The notes beneath the pieces were generated by a model that saw nothing but the letters and a program-made list of their open reading frames with translations, did not search any database and was not told the origin of the DNA. Shown one piece after another: positions 1 to 4,149 of a DNA stretch of 6,822 bases. Position numbers and translations under genes: made by a program. Numbering within the stretch: position 1 is the first letter of the stretch; each line of letters starts with the position of its first letter. The stretch comes from Gemmatimonadota bacterium (lineage in GTDB: Bacteria; Gemmatimonadota; Gemmatimonadetes; Gemmatimonadales; GWC2-71-9). The DNA lies in assembly GCA_003220985.1 (NCBI GenBank), contig QHTY01000067.1, positions 26,446 to 33,267 of the forward strand, written 5' to 3'.

Positions 1-569
1 TGGTCTTCAGCTATGCGCGGAACCAGGAGAAGCTCGCTAAGCTCGCGCGGGACGCGAAGGGGAACGCGCGCGCGGGCACACCACGCGAGGCCGCACAAGG
101 AGCGGACGCGCTCTTGCTTGCCGTGCACTGGTCCCGAGTCGACGACGTGTTGACGCGGGCCGGCGATCTGTCGGGCAAGGTCGTCGTAAGCTGCTCATTG
201 CCGATGAATGCGGACGATACCGACCTCGTGATCGCCCACACCTCCTCGGGCGCGGAGGCGCTCGCCAAGCGGGTGCCCAAGGCTCGCGTCGTCTCCGCGT
301 TCGGGACGGTACCGAGCGAGGTCCTGTTCGATGTCTTCGCGGCTCGGCGCAAGGCTACGAAACCCAGCCTCGTCTACTGCGGGGACGACGCGAGAAGCAA
401 GAAGGTCGCCGCTCAGCTGATCCGCGACGTGGGGTTCGATCCGGTGGACGCTGGACCGTTACGGATCGCCCGGTATACGGAGCCATTCACCCTGCTGATC
501 GCGCAGCTCGCGTACGAGGGGGACGAAGGTCCGGAGCTCGCGTATCGGTTCGAGCGGTTCGGGGGGTAG
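1..569 (+). CDS. NADPH-dependent F420 reductase-like oxidoreductase, 5' truncated
   Basis: The reading frame enters at base 3 and is open for 188 codons to a TAG at 567-569; the true start lies upstream of the window. The visible protein resembles the F420_oxidored family of cytoplasmic NADP-binding Rossmann proteins. Recognisable stretches are FSYARN at the start (after the second beta strand, where an Arg usually contacts the NADP phosphate), ADALLLAVHW, the SLPMN segment, SAFGTVPSEVLF, LVYCGDD and a C-terminus AYRFERFGG. The GxGxxG dinucleotide loop should lie in the missing N-terminus, about 25-30 residues judging by usual family length. Archaeal relatives move hydride between NADPH and F420; many bacterial members are untested, so the real cofactor partner is uncertain. 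The next gene starts 2 bp downstream, indicating co-transcription. Confidence 0.85.
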   Translation, partial: VFSYARNQEKLAKLARDAKGNARAGTPREAAQGADALLLAVHWSRVDDVLTRAGDLSGKVVVSCSLPMNADDTDLVIAHTSSGAEALAKRVPKARVVSAFGTVPSEVLFDVFAARRKATKPSLVYCGDDARSKKVAAQLIRDVGFDPVDAGPLRIARYTEPFTLLIAQLAYEGDEGPELAYRFERFGG

Positions 570-571
570 GG

Positions 572-763
572 ATGCCTCGACGCGCCAAAGACCAATTCCC
601 CATCGCTCCGCCGATCGAGCCGATGCTCGCCAAGCTGGCGGAGGCGCTGCCCGACGACGGGGCCTTTCTGTTCGAGCCCAAGTGGGACGGGTTCCGCGCG
701 ATCGTGTTTCGCGGCGCCGCGGACGTCTACATCCAGAGCCGCGACCTGAAGCCGCTGGACCGA
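572..763 (+). other. Remnant of ATP-dependent DNA ligase gene (5' end only)
   Basis: This part of the chimeric frame encodes the first 64 residues of a LigC-like ligase: the leading strand and nucleotidyltransferase motif I (KWDGFR) plus the following SR motif. In the family, motif I lysine takes AMP from ATP and passes it to the nicked DNA end. Motifs III, IIIa, IV and V and the OB fold, which would take roughly 250 more residues, are missing. The likely breakpoint lies between about 761 and 785, since residue 64 is the last that fits a ligase and residue 71 or 72 the first that clearly fits the ankyrin family. Operon-like spacing behind the reductase suggests that the ligase start is in its native place. 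Confidence 0.65.
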
Positions 764-1831
764 GGCAAACGCACGTGCGTGCTGGCCGACGCGCAGTTCG
801 TGATCGCCCGCGCCCACGGGTTCGAGAGCTGGCCGAAGTTCAGCGCGCACCTCGATGTCCTCACGCGTGCGGGGGGGGGCGGGGGCGCCCCCTTCGAGGC
901 CGCCGCACAGGCGATCGTGGACGGAGACGAGGAGAAGCTGCGGCGACTGCTACGTGAGCAGCCGGACCTGATCCGCGCGCGCTCCGAGCGCGAGCACAAT
1001 GCCACGCTGCTGCACTACGTCTCGGCCAACGGGGTCGAGGGCTATCGCCAGAACACGCCGCAGAACATCGTGCGCATCACCGAGATCCTGCTCGAGGCAG
1101 GCGCCGAGGTCGAAGCCGAGGCGAATGTGTACGGAGGCGGGTGCACGACGCTCGGCCTGGTGGCGACGAGCGCGCATCCGCGCCAGGCGGGAGTGCAAAA
1201 CCCGCTGATCCAGCTGCTGCTCGATCATGGCGCGGAGATCGAGCATCCCAATCTCGCCGGCAATGACCATGGGGCGGTGTTCGCGTGCCTCGCGAACGGA
1301 TGTCCAGAGGCGGCCCGGTATCTTGCCGACCGCGGCGCGCGCCTCGATCTCGTGTCCGCGGCCGGAGTCGGGAGGCTCGACGTCGTCCAGAGTCGCTTCG
1401 ATCGGGCAAGCGTGCCCGAGTTGGAAATGGCAATGCGCTACGCGGCAGCGTACGGCCACGGGAATGTCGTCACATGTATGCTGGACCGCGGCGTGGAGGT
1501 CGACGCGCACACCGGCGATGGGGAGACGGCGCTGTTCTATGCGGTCTTAAGTGGCCATCTCGACGTGATCCGGCTGTTGCTCGCGCGCGGCGCCCGTCCT
1601 GGCGTGCGCACGCGGTGGGGTGGCGACATCGTCGGAGCCGCGCTGTGGCGCGCCGGGCATGGCGGCGACCCCGACCTCTACGTGAAGCTCATCGACGTGC
1701 TCGTGGCGGCGGGTGGCGCCCTCCCCGATCGGCATCCACCGGTGAACGGGATCGTGGATGACGCACTCGCCCGACGTGGCAGTCTGGCGGACGCTGGGCG
1801 GTATTGGTGGGGGGAGGAGCCGCGCCGCTGA
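572..1831 (+). CDS. Chimeric protein: DNA ligase N-terminus fused to ankyrin-repeat protein
   Basis: A 419-residue frame starts at ATG 572, two bases after the upstream stop, with a G-rich stretch (561-571) as possible ribosome binding site. Residues 1-64 look like the beginning of a LigC-type ATP-dependent DNA ligase: PPIEPMLAKLA, then EPKWDGFR (residues 35-42, candidate adenylated lysine K37) and SRDLKPLDR (56-64). Ligases continue here with YFPEL; this protein instead switches to LADAQFVIARAHGFESWPKF (71-90), the N-terminal signature of a bacterial ankyrin family. A Gly-rich linker (101-105) follows, then ankyrin-like units over about 107-385, including ATLLHYVSANG, ILLEAGAEV, LLLDHGAEIE, YLADRGARLD, CMLDRGVEVD and VIRLLLARGAR. 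The remaining adenylation motifs and the OB fold of a ligase are absent, so ligase activity is not expected. The ankyrin part probably binds proteins, partner unknown. A deletion fusion or a misassembly are both possible. Confidence 0.8.
   Translation: MPRRAKDQFPIAPPIEPMLAKLAEALPDDGAFLFEPKWDGFRAIVFRGAADVYIQSRDLKPLDRGKRTCVLADAQFVIARAHGFESWPKFSAHLDVLTRAGGGGGAPFEAAAQAIVDGDEEKLRRLLREQPDLIRARSEREHNATLLHYVSANGVEGYRQNTPQNIVRITEILLEAGAEVEAEANVYGGGCTTLGLVATSAHPRQAGVQNPLIQLLLDHGAEIEHPNLAGNDHGAVFACLANGCPEAARYLADRGARLDLVSAAGVGRLDVVQSRFDRASVPELEMAMRYAAAYGHGNVVTCMLDRGVEVDAHTGDGETALFYAVLSGHLDVIRLLLARGARPGVRTRWGGDIVGAALWRAGHGGDPDLYVKLIDVLVAAGGALPDRHPPVNGIVDDALARRGSLADAGRYWWGEEPRR
871..892. repeat. G9 homopolymer next to a 12-bp GC palindrome
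   Basis: Nine G (871-879), one C, then GGGGGC/GCCCCC (881-892), a perfect 12-bp palindrome. It lies within the chimeric gene and encodes the five-glycine linker before the first ankyrin unit. A G9 run inside a coding region can slip in replication and is also a common site of sequencing error; a one-base change would take the ankyrin part out of frame. Confidence 0.7.
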
Positions 1832-1832
1832 C

Positions 1833-1857
1833 TTTTGCGGAACACCCTCCCGCAAAA
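1833..1857. terminator. Hairpin after the chimeric gene, possible weak terminator
   Basis: Perfect 8-bp inverted repeat TTTTGCGG (1833-1840) and CCGCAAAA (1850-1857) with a 9-base loop, beginning one base after the stop codon of the ankyrin chimera. The position fits a transcript end. The stem is half A-T and neither strand has a T tract after it, so it is not a canonical intrinsic terminator; it may act with Rho, protect a 3' end, or do nothing. Confidence 0.35.
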
Positions 1858-1864
1858 CAATGAT
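1835..1864 (+). promoter_or_regulatory. Possible weak promoter before the diguanylate cyclase gene
   Basis: The gap 1832-1907 is AT-richer than its surroundings (1853-1876 especially). The best sigma70-like pair I can find is TTGCGG (1835-1840) and AATGAT (1859-1864), 18 bp apart, matching 3/6 and 4/6 consensus positions. It overlaps the hairpin. A cyclase with its own promoter would make sense given the unrelated upstream gene, but the match is weak. No c-di-GMP riboswitch-like structure was recognised in the leader. Confidence 0.2.
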
Positions 1865-1907
1865 AGAAAACAGGTTAGGCGCTCTTGCGGCTACGGGCCG
1901 AAAGTGA

Positions 1908-3617
1908 ATGTTGCTGTGTCCTTTCAGGCGATTGCCAGTGATTAATTGGGAAAAAGCCATCGTTCGGTCGTTGCATGCGTTACGCCTCGACACCATGAGG
2001 GCCAAGTTCGTGGCCTTCGGGGTGGCAGCGGCTTTCGTGTCGACCGTCGCGATGACCGTGATGCTGTACGGAGGGAGTCGGCGATCGCTCAGCGATCGCG
2101 CCGGCACCGAGCTGCGCGGCGTCACGTCGGACGTGGCGCGCGAGGTGGGCGTGTGGCTCGATCAGCGTTTGTATGATTTGCGCCTGCGCGCCAGCCCCTA
2201 TGTCGTTTCAGATAATCTGGCCAGAGCGGCGAGTCGGGGAGGGCAGCAGGCCATCGATCGTCTGCGCGATTACCTCGCCTCGGTTCGCCAGAACCTTCCG
2301 GCTCACGATGGCCTCGCCATCAGCGGACAAGACGGACAGCTGCTGACGAGCAGCGGCAGCCGGACCGGCTTGCGACTCACCCCAGACCGCATGAACAACC
2401 TGCGGACACGCGATGCGCTCGTGGGCGAGCCGTTCTGGGACGCCAGCCTTGGCAAAGCGGTCGTGCAGCTCGTGGTGCCGATCCGCAAGGATGACGGGTT
2501 ATTCCTGGGCGCACTGATCGCGAAGGTCAATTTGGACAGCGTCAGGAGCCTCCTGGGGGAGCTGGCCGCGGGAGACGGGTCCCGTTATGTCTACCTCATC
2601 ACCGAGCAAGGTCGCGTGGTGATCAGCTCGGCGGGCAACCCCGCCGACGTCATGAAAACCACGTTGCCCGAAGCGACCAGCAGAGAATTGACCGAACGCG
2701 AAGGCCAGACCGTCGTCCAGTCGCGTGGCGGCGGACGTGAAGTGGTGGCGGTACTGCGGCGTATTCCCCAATTGCGCTGGGCAGCCGTGGCGGAGACGCC
2801 GCGAGCCGCAGCCACGCGCGCAGCCGGCGCGCTGCGGCTCCGGACCGTGTTCCTCCTCATCGGGCTGCTCGTTGCCGTCGGACTGTTGGCGTACGGCGTC
2901 GGTGTGGTCATCACCCTTCCGCTCACGCGCCTGACCGAGGCCGCCGCACGGGTGTCGGCCGGCGATCTGTCGGTCGAGCTGCCGACGGGCGGCAGCGGCG
3001 AGGTCGGGTACTTGACGCGGGCGTTCAATACCATGGTGTCGCGGCTCCGCGAGCGCGACAGTCAGAGCGAGTTGGAGAAGCTCTCGCTGACCGATTCCCT
3101 GACCGGGCTCTACAATCGCCGCCATCTCATGGGCACGCTCGCCAGCGAAGTGCAGCGATCGCGACGACTGCGCCGCTCGTTCTCCGTGCTGCTGGCGGAT
3201 GTCGACAAGTTCAAGCAATACAACGACACGCACGGACACCTCGCGGGCGACGCCGCACTGGTGAAGATCGCCGAGGTCTTCCGCAGAACGACGCGCGCAG
3301 TGGACTGCGTCGCGCGCTACGGTGGCGAGGAGTTCGTGGTGATGTTGCTCGAGGCCAACATGGCAACGGCGGCCCTCGTCGGGGAGCGGATCCGCGCTCG
3401 CGTGGCGGAGCAGGATCTCGGCCTGGGGTCGCTGACGGTGAGCATTGGCTTGGCCGAGTATCCTGACGGCGGCGAGACGCCCGAGGAGTTGATCGCGACT
3501 GCCGACGCGGCGATGTATGAGGCCAAAGGCGCTGGGCGAAACCGGGTGGTGATGGCCGGGACGAGCGAACCGCTCCCACAAGAGCGCAGAACCGGGCGGC
3601 GCAAACGCGAAGCATGA
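1908..3617 (+). CDS. Membrane diguanylate cyclase: dCache-like sensor, HAMP, GGDEF
   Basis: This 569-residue inner-membrane enzyme should make cyclic di-GMP from two GTP in response to an extracytoplasmic signal. Numbering from ATG 1908: transmembrane segment about 33-54; a periplasmic dCache-like sensor about 55-310 (contains VWLDQRLYDLRLRASPYVV at 82-100 and VVQLVVPIRKDDGLFLGAL at 185-203); second transmembrane segment about 312-336; HAMP about 337-385; GGDEF domain about 390-550. The cyclase signature is complete: DSLTGLYNRR (396-405), metal-binding DVD (431-433), NDTHGHLAGD (439-448), RYGGEEF (470-476) and MYEAKGAGRNRV (536-547). The inhibitory site RAVD (463-466) lies five residues before GGEEF, predicting product feedback inhibition. 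The start is uncertain: GTG 1938 has AGGCG upstream and reads INWEKAIVRSL, while ATG 1995 lies just before the first membrane segment with no clear ribosome site. The ligand is unknown. Confidence 0.93.
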   Translation: MLLCPFRRLPVINWEKAIVRSLHALRLDTMRAKFVAFGVAAAFVSTVAMTVMLYGGSRRSLSDRAGTELRGVTSDVAREVGVWLDQRLYDLRLRASPYVVSDNLARAASRGGQQAIDRLRDYLASVRQNLPAHDGLAISGQDGQLLTSSGSRTGLRLTPDRMNNLRTRDALVGEPFWDASLGKAVVQLVVPIRKDDGLFLGALIAKVNLDSVRSLLGELAAGDGSRYVYLITEQGRVVISSAGNPADVMKTTLPEATSRELTEREGQTVVQSRGGGREVVAVLRRIPQLRWAAVAETPRAAATRAAGALRLRTVFLLIGLLVAVGLLAYGVGVVITLPLTRLTEAAARVSAGDLSVELPTGGSGEVGYLTRAFNTMVSRLRERDSQSELEKLSLTDSLTGLYNRRHLMGTLASEVQRSRRLRRSFSVLLADVDKFKQYNDTHGHLAGDAALVKIAEVFRRTTRAVDCVARYGGEEFVVMLLEANMATAALVGERIRARVAEQDLGLGSLTVSIGLAEYPDGGETPEELIATADAAMYEAKGAGRNRVVMAGTSEPLPQERRTGRRKREA

Positions 3618-3662
3618 AGTAGCCTGCAAAACGCTTTGAGCACCGAGGCAACGAGTTTACGC

Positions 3663-3932
3663 ATGTCGCGGGCATTCATTAAGGAAGACGCTGGCGGTCC
3701 AGAACGGCGTTACAGCCTACCGGCACGGAGCGATCCTGGCTACGACGCCGCGGCGGCGCTGGCGCTGCTCGAAGGCGCGAACGCCGGCGATTCCTACAGC
3801 GCCGAGCTCGCGACGGGATACCGTTGGGGCGAGCCGCAGCTCCGACCGTACGTCGAGCGGATCCTCGCGGACGCGCGGGCTGCGGCAAACGAGCGGTTGC
3901 AGCAGTTGGCGGAGAGATTTCTGCGCCAGTGA
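3663..3932 (+). CDS. Small conserved-looking protein of unknown function
   Basis: An 89-residue protein from ATG 3663 (MSRAFIKEDAGG). An in-frame TTG at 3636 would add nine residues, but MSRAF followed by acidic residues looks like the natural N-terminus, and GAGG at 3645-3648 is a distant possible ribosome site. Visible parts are a short charged N-terminus, RYSLPARSDPGYDAAAALAL (residues 16-35), a central SYSAELATGYRWGEP, and a helical, charged C-terminus ending AERFLRQ. It has no signal peptide, membrane segment or cysteine, so it is probably cytoplasmic. I have an impression of similar short proteins in Gemmatimonadota, but cannot name a family or function. It follows the cyclase by 45 bp and could share its transcript. 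The codon use is GC-rich like the neighbours, supporting a real gene. Confidence 0.7.
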   Translation: MSRAFIKEDAGGPERRYSLPARSDPGYDAAAALALLEGANAGDSYSAELATGYRWGEPQLRPYVERILADARAAANERLQQLAERFLRQ

Positions 3933-3946
3933 TCGCAATCATGTTA

Positions 3947-3997
3947 GCCGGTATAACCCAAGCCATATCCCAAAATCCGGCTCCCAACCGAAGGGAG
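3947..3997. other. Two small inverted repeats in the 217-bp intergenic gap
   Basis: GCCGG (3947-3951) pairs with CCGGC (3977-3981) around a 25-base AT-richer loop, and CTCCC (3981-3985) pairs with GGGAG (3993-3997) around a 7-base loop. The loop of the first contains TATAAC (3952-3957), a possible -10 element with no convincing -35. No reading frame in 3933-4149 looks like a gene. The stems are short and could be chance in GC-rich DNA. Confidence 0.2.
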
Positions 3998-4048
3998 TGG
4001 ATCGAGCGATGGGGGAAAGGCGGCTCGCGGGGTCGCTGTAGAGGACGT

Positions 4049-4107
4049 GGCGAGGACGCAACACCCCGGCCCTAGTCAGCCGCCGTCCTGCGCCGTATGC
4101 TTTTTTT
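4049..4107 (+). terminator. Candidate intrinsic terminator before the M14 peptidase gene
   Basis: GGCGAGGACG (4049-4058) pairs with CGTCCT-G-CGCC (4084-4094), giving a 10-bp stem with one bulged G at 4090. Inside the 25-base loop a second stem forms, CGGC (4067-4070) with GCCG (4079-4082). Six bases after the outer stem come seven T (4101-4107), the longest T run in the gap. It would end transcripts from the cyclase and small-protein genes and isolate the peptidase. The six-base spacer is longer than usual, which lowers confidence; the T run may instead be part of the peptidase promoter region. Confidence 0.4.
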
Positions 4108-4149
4108 CGACCTGCATCATCCGGTCCACTTCCACCAGGCGATCACGCA

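Noticed and set aside
1832..1907. A c-di-GMP riboswitch in the leader of the cyclase gene
   Set aside because: The gap is only 76 bp and shows one simple hairpin, with none of the conserved features of a GEMM-type aptamer that I could recognise.
2081..2099. Inverted repeat GCGATCGCT-C-AGCGATCGC holding two GCGATCGC octamers
   Set aside because: The octamer matches the cyanobacterial HIP1 word, but only a few copies are seen, nothing else suggests a cyanobacterium, and the codons for RRSLSDRAG explain it.
1547..2125. A 192-residue minus-strand open frame spanning the gap between the chimera and the cyclase
   Set aside because: Most of it is the antisense of the ankyrin and cyclase coding regions; no domain or ribosome site supports it.
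2499..3629. A 376-residue minus-strand open frame antisense to the cyclase gene
   Set aside because: It lies wholly opposite a GGDEF gene with all catalytic motifs. Its translation is low-complexity, rich in Arg, His and Gln, with no recognisable domain, as expected for an antisense shadow in high-GC DNA.
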